A DNA stretch of 27,097 nucleotides from JAIQFR01 sp041494445 (GCA_041494445.1 JBGQAU010000036.1:1-27097), one strand, 5' to 3'; shown: positions 7,355 through 17,586, counted from the first letter of the stretch. The notes: generated by a model from the letters alone, not told the origin. Numbers and translations: made by a program.

Positions 7355-8814
7355 TCCAGCCGGTAGTTCGGCGCCTCCTTCGTGATGATCACGTCGTGCA
7401 CGTGGGACTCGCGCAGCCCCGAGCTGGTGATTCTCACGAATCGCGCGTCGCGGTGCAGCGCGGCGATGTCCGCGCACCCGACGTACCCCATCCCCGCGCG
7501 GAGACCGCCGACGATCTGGAGAACGAGGGCGGAGAGCGGGCCCTTGTAGGGGACGCGCCCCTCGATCCCCTCGGGCACCAGCTTCCGCTCGTCGAATTCG
7601 TCCTGGAAATAGCGGTCCCTCGAGCCGAGCTTCATCGCGCCGAGGGAGCCCATTCCGCGGTACTCCTTGAAGGTCCTCCCCTGGTAGAGGACGGTCTCGC
7701 CGGGGGACTCCTCGGTTCCCGCGAAGAGGGAGCCCACCATGACCGACGAGGCGCCGGCCGCGAGAGCCTTGGTCACGTCGCCGGAGAACTTGATCCCGCC
7801 GTCCGCGATCAGCGGCAACCCCGCCTCGTCGCACGGCCTCGCGGCCTCCATGATCGCCGTCAGCTGCGGGACGCCCGCGCCGGTCACGATCCGGGTCGTG
7901 CAGATGCTCCCAGGACCCACCCCGACCTTCACCGCGTCGACGCCGAGATCGATCAGCGCCTTGGCGCCGTCGCGGGTCGCGACGTTGCCGGCGATGAGCT
8001 GGACGTCGGGGAAACGCCGGCGCACCCGCGCGACCGTCCCCAGGACCCCCTCGCTGTGCCCGTGCGCGGTGTCCACCACCAGCACGTCCACCCGCGTCTC
8101 GGTCAGGGCCGCAGCCCGGTCGAGGGTGTCCGCGCCGATCCCCACCGCGGCGCCGACCCTGAGCCGGCCGAGATCGTCCTTGCACGCCCGGGGATACTTG
8201 ATCTGCTTCTGGATGTCCTTCACGGTGATCAGGCCGACCACCCGGAACTCCGAGTCCACGACGGGCAGCTTCTCGATCCGGTGCTTGTGCAGCAGCTCCT
8301 TGGCCTGGTCGAGCGTCGTGCCCACCGGGACCGTGATCAGCCCCTCCGAGGTCATCAGCTCGCGTATCGGCTGGTCGGTCCGCGTGCAGAACCTGAGGTC
8401 GCGATTGGTCAGGATGCCGACGAGGCGCCCGTTCTCGTCGTTGATCGGCACTCCCGAGATCCTGAACCGGCCCATGACCTCGAGCGCCTCGTAGATCTTC
8501 TGGTCCGGCGTCATCGTGATCGGATCCACGATCATTCCGGACTCGGAGCGCTTGACCTTGTCCACCTCGTGGGCCTGGGCCTCGATGGACAGGTTCCTGT
8601 GCACGATCCCGATCCCGCCCTCCTGCGCGATCGCGATCGCCAGGCGGGACTCGGTGACGGTGTCCATCGCCGCCGACACCAGCGGGATGTTCAGGGAAAT
8701 CCCGCGGGTCAGCCGCGTCCGCGGCTCGACCTGGCTGGGCAGGACGCGCGAGTGCGCCGGCACGAGCAGCACGTCGTCGAAGGTCAGGGCTTCGTGGGGG
8801 AAGACTTCGGCCAT
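7351..8814 (-). CDS. guaB: IMP dehydrogenase
   Basis: This 487-residue enzyme oxidises IMP to XMP with NAD, the committed step of GMP synthesis. The N-terminus EALTFDDVLLVPAHS and the LVSAAMDTVTE block are typical. Two CBS domains follow (about residues 90-205: GVPINDENGRLVGILTNRDLRF, then KLPVVDSEFRVVGLITVKDIQK). The catalytic loop GPGSICTTRIVTGAGVPQ with its cysteine lies near residue 300, and the flap GSLGAMKLGSRDRYFQDEF is intact. The frame is open to 8907, but that stretch runs through a REP-type palindrome. The ATG at 8814 has GGAGG six bases upstream (8821-8825) and gives the normal N-terminus, so it is the start. guaA is not adjacent. Confidence 0.96.
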   Translation of the reverse strand: MAEVFPHEALTFDDVLLVPAHSRVLPSQVEPRTRLTRGISLNIPLVSAAMDTVTESRLAIAIAQEGGIGIVHRNLSIEAQAHEVDKVKRSESGMIVDPITMTPDQKIYEALEVMGRFRISGVPINDENGRLVGILTNRDLRFCTRTDQPIRELMTSEGLITVPVGTTLDQAKELLHKHRIEKLPVVDSEFRVVGLITVKDIQKQIKYPRACKDDLGRLRVGAAVGIGADTLDRAAALTETRVDVLVVDTAHGHSEGVLGTVARVRRRFPDVQLIAGNVATRDGAKALIDLGVDAVKVGVGPGSICTTRIVTGAGVPQLTAIMEAARPCDEAGLPLIADGGIKFSGDVTKALAAGASSVMVGSLFAGTEESPGETVLYQGRTFKEYRGMGSLGAMKLGSRDRYFQDEFDERKLVPEGIEGRVPYKGPLSALVLQIVGGLRAGMGYVGCADIAALHRDARFVRITSSGLRESHVHDVIITKEAPNYRLD

Positions 8815-8845
8815 CGGGCGCCTCCGGTACCGCTCCGGAGAAAGC

Positions 8846-8938
8846 GGGGTCAGAGCTTGATTCTTGACTGGCGGGTCGACACTCAGGGCATGCGGCTCGG
8901 CCGCCACCTCCGCCAGTCAATGATCAAGCTCTGACCCC
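8846..8938. repeat. REP-type inverted palindrome in the guaB leader
   Basis: Arms 8846-8874 and 8910-8938 (29 bases each) match as reverse complements at 27 of 29 positions, separated by 35 bases. Each outer end begins GGGGTCAGAGCTTGAT. Two inverted copies of such a unit resemble a REPIN/BIME, the kind of element mobilised by REP-associated tyrosine transposases (IS200/IS605 relatives). No transposase gene lies in the window. The element starts only 32 bases upstream of the guaB ATG. Confidence 0.8.
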
Positions 8939-8956
8939 GGATCCGCGCGGGGGAGC

Positions 8957-8965
8957 ATTCTAGCA
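8957..8965 (-). promoter_or_regulatory. candidate extended -10 promoter of guaB
   Basis: On the - strand the bases read TGC then TAGAAT (5/6 to TATAAT), an extended -10 with the TG dinucleotide. I see no convincing -35 box at 16-18 bases. A start near 8950 would place the whole 8846-8938 palindrome in the guaB 5' leader. Confidence 0.35.
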
Positions 8966-8969
8966 GAGA

Positions 8970-8986
8970 GGTCAGAGCTTGATTCT
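8970..8986 (+). repeat. third, partial REP copy
   Basis: The 17 bases GGTCAGAGCTTGATTCT repeat the left arm of the 8846-8938 palindrome exactly (its second copy in direct orientation). It has no inverted partner to its right, so it may be a solo or decayed unit. It sits just upstream of the candidate guaB -10 box. The remainder of 8987-9092 shows nothing recognisable beyond a 5-bp hairpin. Confidence 0.7.
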
Positions 8987-9092
8987 CGATGACTTGGATC
9001 GCCATGCCGGCTTCTCCCGGCGCGCCTCTACCAGCGGGGTACACGATGTAGGCCTGCCTGCCCTCAGCGCGAGGGGTGCATTGCGCGTCGGC

Positions 9093-11834
<2,742 letters not shown>

Positions 11835-11899
11835 GGAGCGGTTCCCGCGGGAGGGCGCCCGTGCGTCGCATCGCGCGGGTCCTCCCGGAAGCATCGGTC

Positions 11900-11928
11900 A
11901 GTATAGGAGGCCGACCGGAGAATGGCTA
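11900..11928 (-). promoter_or_regulatory. candidate sigma-70 promoter of secA
   Basis: On the - strand TAGCCA (11923-11928, 4/6) and TATACT (11900-11905, 5/6) are spaced by 17 bases. The -35 box includes the stop codon of the upstream peptidase gene. The start near 11893 would give secA a leader of about 58 bases. Confidence 0.45.
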
Positions 11929-12531
11929 CGCCTCCGTCCCGAGTCCCGGAGGAGGAGGCGCCGGAGGGTGAACGAGGCGGAAGAGAAGCCGGTCGGCGGC
12001 CCTCAAGAGGCCGGCGTCGACGCGAGCGAAAGCACCGCGCAGGGACAGGGGCAGGCGCACGGCGCGGAGGATGCGGTCCGCCGTCCGGTCCGCCGCGACG
12101 CCCGCGCCGGCCCATCCGAGGTCGTGAAACGCGAGGAGCACCGCGTAGGCTCTTGCGCCACCGCGCCCGAGATCGCGCCACGCCCCGTCCCGCCGAACGG
12201 CGACGGCGCGACCGATCACGCTCGAGCGGTCGAGGGGCGGGTCGAGCGCAGGCGCGCCGTCTCCCCGGGTCCTGAGGCAGGGACGGCCGTCGGGAAACGT
12301 GGCGGGACCCAGGAGCCGATGCACGGCGAGGTAGCCTGCCTGCCGGAAGACCAAGAGGTCGCCCCGGCCCAGCTCCGTCGGCGCGAAATCCACGCAGAGC
12401 ATCGACCCTGGCGGCAGCGTGGGCGTCATGCTGTCGCCGAGCACCCGGACGGTGCCCAGGCGCCCGGTGCTCCCCAGGAGGGCCACGGCGGCGTCGAGCA
12501 GGGCTCCCGTTCGAACGTTCGGGGAATTCAA
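11926..12531 (-). CDS. S24/S26-family signal-peptidase-like protein
   Basis: The 201-residue product resembles the catalytic core of signal peptidases and LexA-like S24 proteases. It has VLGDSMTPTLPPGSMLCVDF around residues 30-49 with the likely nucleophile serine in GDSM, then LGRGDLLVF, YLAVHRLLG and LRTRGDGAPALDPPLDRSSVIGRAV. Where Ser-Lys enzymes carry the lysine I see a histidine in VHRLL, as in SipW-type and archaeal Ser-His signal peptidases. I see no convincing N-terminal membrane anchor, which is unusual for a true leader peptidase. The C-terminal third is Ala/Arg rich and not recognised. Start TTG at 12531 is the first in frame; a GTG at 12486 is possible. It lies between a - strand terminator (12543-12600) and the secA promoter. 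Substrate unknown. Confidence 0.65.
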   Translation of the reverse strand: MNSPNVRTGALLDAAVALLGSTGRLGTVRVLGDSMTPTLPPGSMLCVDFAPTELGRGDLLVFRQAGYLAVHRLLGPATFPDGRPCLRTRGDGAPALDPPLDRSSVIGRAVAVRRDGAWRDLGRGGARAYAVLLAFHDLGWAGAGVAADRTADRILRAVRLPLSLRGAFARVDAGLLRAADRLLFRLVHPPAPPPPGLGTEA

Positions 12532-12542
12532 GGAACCGGCCT

Positions 12543-12600
12543 CAAAAATCGGCCCCCTCCGGACCCGCGGGGGGGCAAGACCTTCAGGTCCGGAGGGGGC
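12543..12600 (-). terminator. probable Rho-independent terminator, - strand
   Basis: A perfect 14-bp GC-rich stem (12552-12565 with 12587-12600, 21-base loop) is followed on the - strand by GATTTTTG (T5 at 12544-12548). It would end transcription coming from cysE before the peptidase gene. The loop is large and three bases separate stem from T tract, so efficiency is uncertain. Confidence 0.6.
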
Positions 12601-12623
12601 ACGACACTGACCAGGAGGAGGTC

Positions 12624-12746
12624 ATGTGTTCGCTCTCCAAGAAGAGCAACTCCAATGCCAATCATGCGGGTCTCAAAAACTCCCTGTTTTGGCCCCTCCG
12701 CCATGAATCCCGCGGCGAAGCTGCCGTTCGGTCGCTGCCAGGCTGA
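12624..12746 (+). CDS. possible 40-residue small protein
   Basis: An ATG at 12624 is preceded by AGGAGGAGG, an excellent ribosome-binding site at good spacing, and opens a 40-codon frame ending TGA at 12744-12746. The product is basic and polar (begins MCSLSKKSNSNANHAG), resembles nothing I know, and has no membrane segment. It lies in the gap between two - strand genes, in the opposite direction, and I see no clear promoter. It may be spurious. The rest of the 12532-12807 gap holds the terminator and a 10-bp hairpin (12736-12745 with 12769-12778). Confidence 0.2.
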   Translation: MCSLSKKSNSNANHAGLKNSLFWPLRHESRGEAAVRSLPG

Positions 12747-12807
12747 CGCGGCGCGGCAGGGTGCGCGCCAGCCTGGCATGCGGTCCCGCCGGCGCGTTCC
12801 CGGAGCG

Positions 12808-13464
12808 TCAATCGTCGGGGTCGCCTTCGCCCTCGCGCCGGGCCAAGCGCTCCCTGATCTCGGCCTCGGCCGTCTTGAGCTCGGCCTGCAGCATGTTGAT
12901 CTTCTCCATGATCGGGTCGATCAGGTCGGCGTGGTCGAGGAGGTCGGCATGGACGCGCCGGTCGATGCCGACGATCCGCGCCGGGATCCCGACCACCGTG
13001 CAATTCTCCGGGACGTCCCGCACGACCACCGATCCCGCGCCGACCTTGACGTTCTCCCCCAGGGTGATATCGCCCAGGACCGCGGCGCCGCATCCCACCA
13101 CGACACCGCGGCGGAGGGTCGGGTGGCGCTTCCCTCGGCCCTTTCCGGTGCCGCCCAGCGTGACCCCCTGATAGAGGGTGCAGCCGTCCTCGATCACCGT
13201 CGTCTCCCCGACGACGGTTCCCATCCCGTGGTCGATGAATACGTTCTTTCCGATCGTCGCGCCGGGATGGATCTCGATGCCCGTCATGAACCGCCCCGCG
13301 TGGGACACGAGGCGAGCCAGGGTCCTGAGCCCGAGCCGCGCGTGGAGAAAATGGGCGACCCGGTGCGCAGCGAGAGCGTGCACGCCCGGATAAGCCAGCA
13401 GGATCTCGAGGCCCGACCGCGCCGCCGGATCCCTCTGACGCACGGTGTCGAAGTACTTGAACAT
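12808..13464 (-). CDS. cysE: serine O-acetyltransferase
   Basis: This 218-residue hexapeptide-repeat enzyme acetylates L-serine with acetyl-CoA, giving O-acetylserine for cysteine synthesis. The N-terminus MFKYFDTVRQRDPAARSGLEILLAYPGVHALAAHR is the short form of the family. The left-handed beta-helix follows, with GIEIHPGATIGKNVFIDHGMGTVVGET carrying the active-site Asp-His, LYQGVTLGGTGK and the GKRHPTL segment. After VVGIPARIV comes a helical, charged C-terminal tail of about 55 residues instead of the short C-terminal peptide that binds cysteine synthase in enterobacteria. The ATG at 13464 is well supported by homology. cysK is not adjacent. The upstream gap (13465-13741) holds strong palindromes. 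Confidence 0.94.
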   Translation of the reverse strand: MFKYFDTVRQRDPAARSGLEILLAYPGVHALAAHRVAHFLHARLGLRTLARLVSHAGRFMTGIEIHPGATIGKNVFIDHGMGTVVGETTVIEDGCTLYQGVTLGGTGKGRGKRHPTLRRGVVVGCGAAVLGDITLGENVKVGAGSVVVRDVPENCTVVGIPARIVGIDRRVHADLLDHADLIDPIMEKINMLQAELKTAEAEIRERLARREGEGDPDD

Positions 13465-13552
13465 CGTCGGTCCTCGCGCCGCAGCGGATCGGCTGCCGGA
13501 GCGTTCAATCTATCATTCCACTTTCCGCGGCAACACGGCTGTTCGTCAACTT

Positions 13553-13665
13553 CCGGGGGTTCCACCCCCGGCCCCCCGGCAACTTTCGGATCGGGCGGCA
13601 GCGGACGGCCGTCCGATCCGAAAGTTACTTCAAGAAGACACCGGAACAACGTCCGCGAGAAGTAA
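13553..13665. repeat. palindrome cluster upstream of cysE
   Basis: Three palindromes sit close together. CCGGGGGT (13553-13560) pairs with ACCCCCGG (13564-13571) across three bases. A perfect 14-bp stem joins 13581-13594 and 13613-13626 across 18 bases. GTTACTTC, overlapping the right arm end from 13624, recurs inverted as GAAGTAAC near 13658. The words CAACTTCCGG and CAACTTTCGG are near-identical direct repeats next to the first two. No T tract follows on either strand, so these look like a repeat element or operators rather than terminators. The remaining gap shows no gene. Confidence 0.65.
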
Positions 13666-13741
13666 CATCGAGTCCTCCGGACTCACGGCTGCGAACCCGC
13701 CGCTGGAGGACCAGACGGCCGTGGCGGTGATCCGGCGCGGA

Positions 13742-14464
13742 TCAACGCTCGAGGAACCAGAACACCACCCCCACCGCGGCGATGAGGAGCCCGCTTGCGG
13801 CCTCCATGTAGCGCGCCGCGCCCGGCGGCTCGAAGCGGCGGATGCCGGCGACCCCCGCCACGGACAGCCCGACCATGAGCGCGATCGTGGTGGCGCTGTA
13901 CGCGAGCGAAACGAGCGCGACCGCGACCGCGCCGTGCTTCGCCGCGGCCAGCAGAATCGGGAGCACGAGCACGCAGGGGTTCACGCCGACGATCAACGCG
14001 AGATACAGCGCCCCGCGCCCCCCCGTGCTCTCGATCAGCCGTCCGTCGGCGTGGTAGTGGAGATGCCCGGGGTGGGAGTGGCCCTCCCGCTCGTCGCAGG
14101 CGGGTCCTTCCTCCTCGCGGTGGAGCATCGCCCCTCCCGGGTGGAAGTGGCCCCCTTTCTTCCAGGCCCAGCCGGCATAAACCAGCCCGAACACCACGAG
14201 CAGCGCGCCGCTGACCCGCTCGAGCGTCACCCCGACGGCCTCCATCGCCTCCCTCCCGATCCGGATCGCGATGAGGCCCAGTAGGACGGAGAGGCCGGTG
14301 TGGATCAGGGCCGACGCGCCGGAGACCGCCGCGACCGTCCGCGCGCGCCAGCCGCGAGCGCGGCCGATCAGCACGAACGGGAGCCAGTGGTCCGGGATGA
14401 GCGTGTGGAACGCCGCGGTGGCGATCGCGGTCCCGGTCAGGAGGAAGAAGGGGGCGCCGGACAC
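13742..14464 (-). CDS. NicO/UreH-like membrane metal transporter with His-rich loop
   Basis: The 240-residue protein is strongly hydrophobic with about six predicted membrane segments. The first contains AAFHTLIPDHWLPFVLIGRARGW, a histidine/aspartate signature like the HxxxxDH of nickel/cobalt transporters. Another segment has VGVNPCVLVLPILLAA, the N-P-C/G turn of the LysE/NicO superfamily. Between the third and fourth segments lies a loop (about residues 104-142) with eight histidines, several acidic residues and a cysteine, suited to binding Ni, Co or Zn. Direction and metal are inferred. It lies 40 bases downstream of hpnE on the same strand and may be the last gene of that operon. A TauE/SafE-like exporter is an alternative reading. 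Confidence 0.7.
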   Translation of the reverse strand: MSGAPFFLLTGTAIATAAFHTLIPDHWLPFVLIGRARGWRARTVAAVSGASALIHTGLSVLLGLIAIRIGREAMEAVGVTLERVSGALLVVFGLVYAGWAWKKGGHFHPGGAMLHREEEGPACDEREGHSHPGHLHYHADGRLIESTGGRGALYLALIVGVNPCVLVLPILLAAAKHGAVAVALVSLAYSATTIALMVGLSVAGVAGIRRFEPPGAARYMEAASGLLIAAVGVVFWFLER

Positions 14465-14504
14465 GGGGCAGTCTCGCTCCTCGAGAGAAGGCGGCGGGAT
14501 CTTA

Positions 14505-15833
14505 TCACCGCGCCGGCCGCTCGATGAGCACGGCGGCGCGCTCGCCGGACGCCGCCGCGCCCTCGAGCGTGGCGGGAAGCCCCGTGTCGGTCCAGTCGCC
14601 GGCGAGGGCCAGGTTGGGCACGGCGGTCTCCGCCGGCGGACGGAGCGAGAGGTTCGCCGGAGTCCACCGCGCCGTCGCCTCCCGCTCCTTGATCACCCGG
14701 GACCTCAGGAGCAGAGCACCCGCGCTCCCGGGAATGAAGCGGCGCACCTCCTCCGTCGCCGCTCGGACGATCTCCTGCCGGCCCGAACCGATCCAGTCGT
14801 CCGCGGCGCTCCGCACGAGGGCGAGGTGGCCCGGCGCCCCGGCGCCTCCCATTCGGCCGCGGTCGAACACCCAGTGAACGGGCGAGCCGACAAGACCGGC
14901 CATCGGGCGGTCCCAGACCTCGCGATCGAACCAGAGATGGACGCCGACGATGGGGGACGCCCCGAGTGCCCTCGCCCGCTCGGCTCCGAAGTCGGACGCC
15001 CCGGGAGGCAAGAGCGCGGCGGCGGAGCGCGGGGGGACGGCGAGCACCGCGGCGCCCGCCTCGTGCCGGCTCCCGTCCCGGCAGACCGCAGCGGCGAAGC
15101 GGCCGTCCGCACCGGTCTCGATTCTCTCGACGAGCTTCCCGACGAGGATCTCTCCCCGGCGCTCGCCGAGATACCTCGCCGCCGGGACCGCGATCGCGGC
15201 ATCGAGGCCAGGCGACGGAAAGCCGAGACGGGAGGCTAGGGGACCGCCGAGCAGCGCGCGCCGCATCACCTCGGCGAGCAAGGCCGCCGGCGCGGTCTCC
15301 GGATCGAGGTTCAACGCGGCGAGGGTCAGCGGGTCCCAAAGCGCCGCGCGCCCGGCGCGCGACGAACCCAGGGCGGCGAGCCACGCCGCCACCGTCCTCC
15401 CGCGGGCGCGCGGCGCGCCGGAGCGGACGTCGCGCGCCACGGCGGCGGCCGCCGCGAGATCGCGGAGCGTGAACCCCCGGAGTCGCGCGAGGCCCGCCAG
15501 GAGGTCGAGCGGAGGCGGCAGCGCCGCCGGGCGGAAGGTCGAGGCCTCCCCTCCCGGATGCAGCAGGACCACCTCGGCGCGTGGCGCGAACGTGATCGCC
15601 GCGGTGCCTCCCGTCCGGTCCGCGAAGCGAAGGAAGCTGTCGTAGCACCCCATGACGAGGTGCTGCCCGTTGTCCTCGACGTCCCCGGTGACCGGGTCGA
15701 CGAAGGACCGCGCCCTTCCGCCGGGTGCTCGCGTCGCCTCGAGCAGGCGCACCCTCGCCCCGGACGCGGCGAGCGCGGTGGCCGCCGCCAGGCCCGCGCA
15801 CCCCGCTCCGACGACGACCGCGTCCGGCCTCAA
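14505..15833 (-). CDS. hpnE: hydroxysqualene dehydroxylase (squalene-associated FAD-dependent desaturase)
   Basis: The protein (442 residues) starts directly with a flavin-binding fold: AVVVGAGCAGLAAATALAASGARVRLLEA, then GGRARSFVDPVTGDVEDNGQHLVMGCYDSFLRFA, where the DNGQH..MGCY words are typical of HpnE. The C-terminal FAD motif LALAGDWTDTGLPATLEGAAASGERAA is intact. By knowledge of the family it reduces hydroxysqualene to squalene. The TTG at 15833 is chosen as start because it forms a TTGA overlap with the hpnD stop and sits just before the Rossmann strand, with no room for an ATG. It is the third gene of hpnC-hpnD-hpnE. Confidence 0.93.
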   Translation of the reverse strand: MRPDAVVVGAGCAGLAAATALAASGARVRLLEATRAPGGRARSFVDPVTGDVEDNGQHLVMGCYDSFLRFADRTGGTAAITFAPRAEVVLLHPGGEASTFRPAALPPPLDLLAGLARLRGFTLRDLAAAAAVARDVRSGAPRARGRTVAAWLAALGSSRAGRAALWDPLTLAALNLDPETAPAALLAEVMRRALLGGPLASRLGFPSPGLDAAIAVPAARYLGERRGEILVGKLVERIETGADGRFAAAVCRDGSRHEAGAAVLAVPPRSAAALLPPGASDFGAERARALGASPIVGVHLWFDREVWDRPMAGLVGSPVHWVFDRGRMGGAGAPGHLALVRSAADDWIGSGRQEIVRAATEEVRRFIPGSAGALLLRSRVIKEREATARWTPANLSLRPPAETAVPNLALAGDWTDTGLPATLEGAAASGERAAVLIERPAR

Positions 15834-16693
15834 TGTCTGTTCCCCAACCGGTCTCTCAGGAGGACGCCGAGAGCGATCAGTCCGCGACGCGGCGCGGCGA
15901 GCCTGGGCTTCCGATCGAGAACCCCCGCCCCCGCGCGATCGATCTTGCCGAGGAGCGCACGGTACACCGCCGCCATGATCCGCCCGGCGAGAAGCCGCCG
16001 CCGCTCCCCCGCGGGGAGCACGTCGTCGGCGGCCGCGAACCGCGCCCGCGCGTAGGCCGCCTGCTCCCGGATCAGCGCGTCGAGCCGCCGCCGGGCCTCG
16101 GGATCCCGCCGGGACAAATCGCGCTCCGAGAGACCGTGGCGGCTGAGGGCGCAGGCCGGCAGGTACAGCCGGCCGCGATCGAAGTCCTCCCCGACGTCGC
16201 GGAGGATGTTCGTCCACTGGAGCGCCACGCCGAGCTCGTCGGCGTAGTCGTCCGCGCAGCGGTTTTCGCACCCGAACACGCGCACGCACAGGAGACCGAC
16301 GGCCGACGCGACGCGGCGGCAGTACCGGCAAAGGTCTTCCTCGCTCTCGTAGCGGCGCCCCTCGATGTCCCAGCCGACCCCCTCGAGAAGATCCTCGAAC
16401 GGCCCCCGCGGAAGGCGGAACGCCGTGACGACGCGGGCGAGCCGCGCGACGCGGGGGTCGTCCTCGCGTCCTCCGAAGGCGTCGTCGAGCTCGCGCCTCA
16501 CCGCGGCGAGCGCGGCCCGCGCCTCGTCGGGTCCGGCCGCCTCGTCCGCCGCGTCGTCCGCACGGCGGCAGAAGGCGTAGACCGCGAGAATCCCCTCACG
16601 CCTCGCCCGCGGGAGGACCCGGAACGCGACGCGGAAGTTGCTCGCGGGGCCCGCGACGCCCCGTCCCGCCGCCGAACGATGGCTCGGCGTCAC
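15830..16693 (-). CDS. hpnD: presqualene diphosphate synthase HpnD
   Basis: This 287-residue member of the squalene/phytoene synthase family has both aspartate-rich motifs: CRRADDAADE near residue 43 and NILRDVGEDFDRGRLYLP near residue 165, with RRYESEEDLCRYCRRVASAVG between them. HpnD condenses two farnesyl diphosphates to presqualene diphosphate, which HpnC turns into hydroxysqualene. Start GTG at 16693 overlaps the hpnC stop (GTGA), and the frame before it lacks homology. I call it HpnD from gene order (hpnC-D-E) and the DVGED form of the second motif; exchange of the C and D roles cannot be excluded by eye. Confidence 0.9.
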   Translation of the reverse strand: MTPSHRSAAGRGVAGPASNFRVAFRVLPRARREGILAVYAFCRRADDAADEAAGPDEARAALAAVRRELDDAFGGREDDPRVARLARVVTAFRLPRGPFEDLLEGVGWDIEGRRYESEEDLCRYCRRVASAVGLLCVRVFGCENRCADDYADELGVALQWTNILRDVGEDFDRGRLYLPACALSRHGLSERDLSRRDPEARRRLDALIREQAAYARARFAAADDVLPAGERRRLLAGRIMAAVYRALLGKIDRAGAGVLDRKPRLAAPRRGLIALGVLLRDRLGNRH

Positions 16694-17577
16694 GACACCG
16701 CCCAGCGACCGAGCACGGCCCTCGCGGCCAGGAGCGCCTTGTCGGCCGCGGTCAGCTCGGGGCGGGCGCGGAACACGTCGCAGCCGGCCGCCTCGATCCG
16801 GTCGAGGACCCGGTGCCCTCCGAGCCACGTCAGCCGGATCTCGAGGGCCAGCCGGCCGCGGAACTCGCCGAGCAGCGGCCGTCCCTCCTCGAAACGGCTC
16901 CGGGTCCTCCCGATCAGCTCGAGCAGGAGGGCCCGGAACCCCTCGTGGACCCGCCCGGCGCGGAGGTCTTCCTCGGTGACGCCGAACCGCCGACGGTCCT
17001 CGGACGGGAGGTAGATCCGGTCGTTGCGGAGGTCCACGGCCACGTCCTGCCAGAAGTTGGTGAGCTGGAGGCCGGTGCAGATCGCGTCCGAGAGGCGCGT
17101 CCGCCCGTCGTCCGCGTGGCCGTAGAGCCGGAGGAGCAGCCGGCCGATCGGGTTGGCCGACTTGCGGCAGTAGTCGAGGAGATCGTCCCAGCTCTCGTAC
17201 CGGCGGACCCGGCAGTCCTGGCGAAAGGCGCTCAGGAGGTCCCGGAACGGCTCGACCGGCAGCGCGAATCGCGAGATCGTGTCGCCGAGCGCGACGAACA
17301 CCGGGTGATCCGCCTTCCCCTCGAGGCAACGACCGAGGCGTTCCTCCCAGCGGCCGAGCAACTCGAGGCGCCTCCCGGCGTGCACCGCCTCGTCGGCGAA
17401 ATCGTCGGCGGCGCGGGCGAAGGCGTAGATCGCCGAGACGGACGGCCGCAGGCGGCCCGGGACGAGTCTCGTGGCGACGGGAAAGTTCTCGTAGTGGGCG
17501 CGGGCGACCGCCGCGCAGTACGCGTACGCCTCATCCGGTGTCCAGCGTGCGGGCTCGGGGGACGCGTCCTTGCCCAT
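16690..17577 (-). CDS. hpnC: squalene synthase HpnC (hydroxysqualene synthase)
   Basis: This 295-residue squalene/phytoene-synthase-family protein carries HYENFPVATRLVPGRLRPSVSAIYAFARAADDFADE with the first aspartate motif near residue 60, RRYESWDDLLDYCRKSANPIGRLLLRLYG, and the second motif in QLTNFWQDVAVDLRNDRIYLP. The ENFPVA start and NFWQDV word are typical for HpnC rather than HpnD. By family knowledge it converts presqualene diphosphate to hydroxysqualene. It begins at ATG 17577, nine bases after the rny stop, and overlaps hpnD by four bases. Squalene made here could feed hopanoid synthesis, but no squalene-hopene cyclase is in the window. Confidence 0.92.
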   Translation of the reverse strand: MGKDASPEPARWTPDEAYAYCAAVARAHYENFPVATRLVPGRLRPSVSAIYAFARAADDFADEAVHAGRRLELLGRWEERLGRCLEGKADHPVFVALGDTISRFALPVEPFRDLLSAFRQDCRVRRYESWDDLLDYCRKSANPIGRLLLRLYGHADDGRTRLSDAICTGLQLTNFWQDVAVDLRNDRIYLPSEDRRRFGVTEEDLRAGRVHEGFRALLLELIGRTRSRFEEGRPLLGEFRGRLALEIRLTWLGGHRVLDRIEAAGCDVFRARPELTAADKALLAARAVLGRWAVS

Positions 17578-17586
17578 GCCCGGTCC

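Noticed and set aside
8815..8907. Upstream start of guaB at 8907
   Set aside because: The extra 31 codons fall in the REP palindrome, while ATG 8814 has a GGAGG at ideal spacing and the conserved N-terminus.
8846..8986. CRISPR array or insertion sequence near guaB
   Set aside because: Only three units, two of them inverted, with unequal spacing and no cas or transposase gene; a REP-type element explains them better.
12736..12778. 10-bp hairpin just downstream of cysE as its terminator
   Set aside because: The loop is 23 bases and no T tract follows on either strand; the 12543-12600 hairpin is the better candidate.
12528..12779. 83-codon - strand frame between cysE and the peptidase gene
   Set aside because: It reads through the - strand terminator hairpin and has no ribosome-binding site; I recognise no family.
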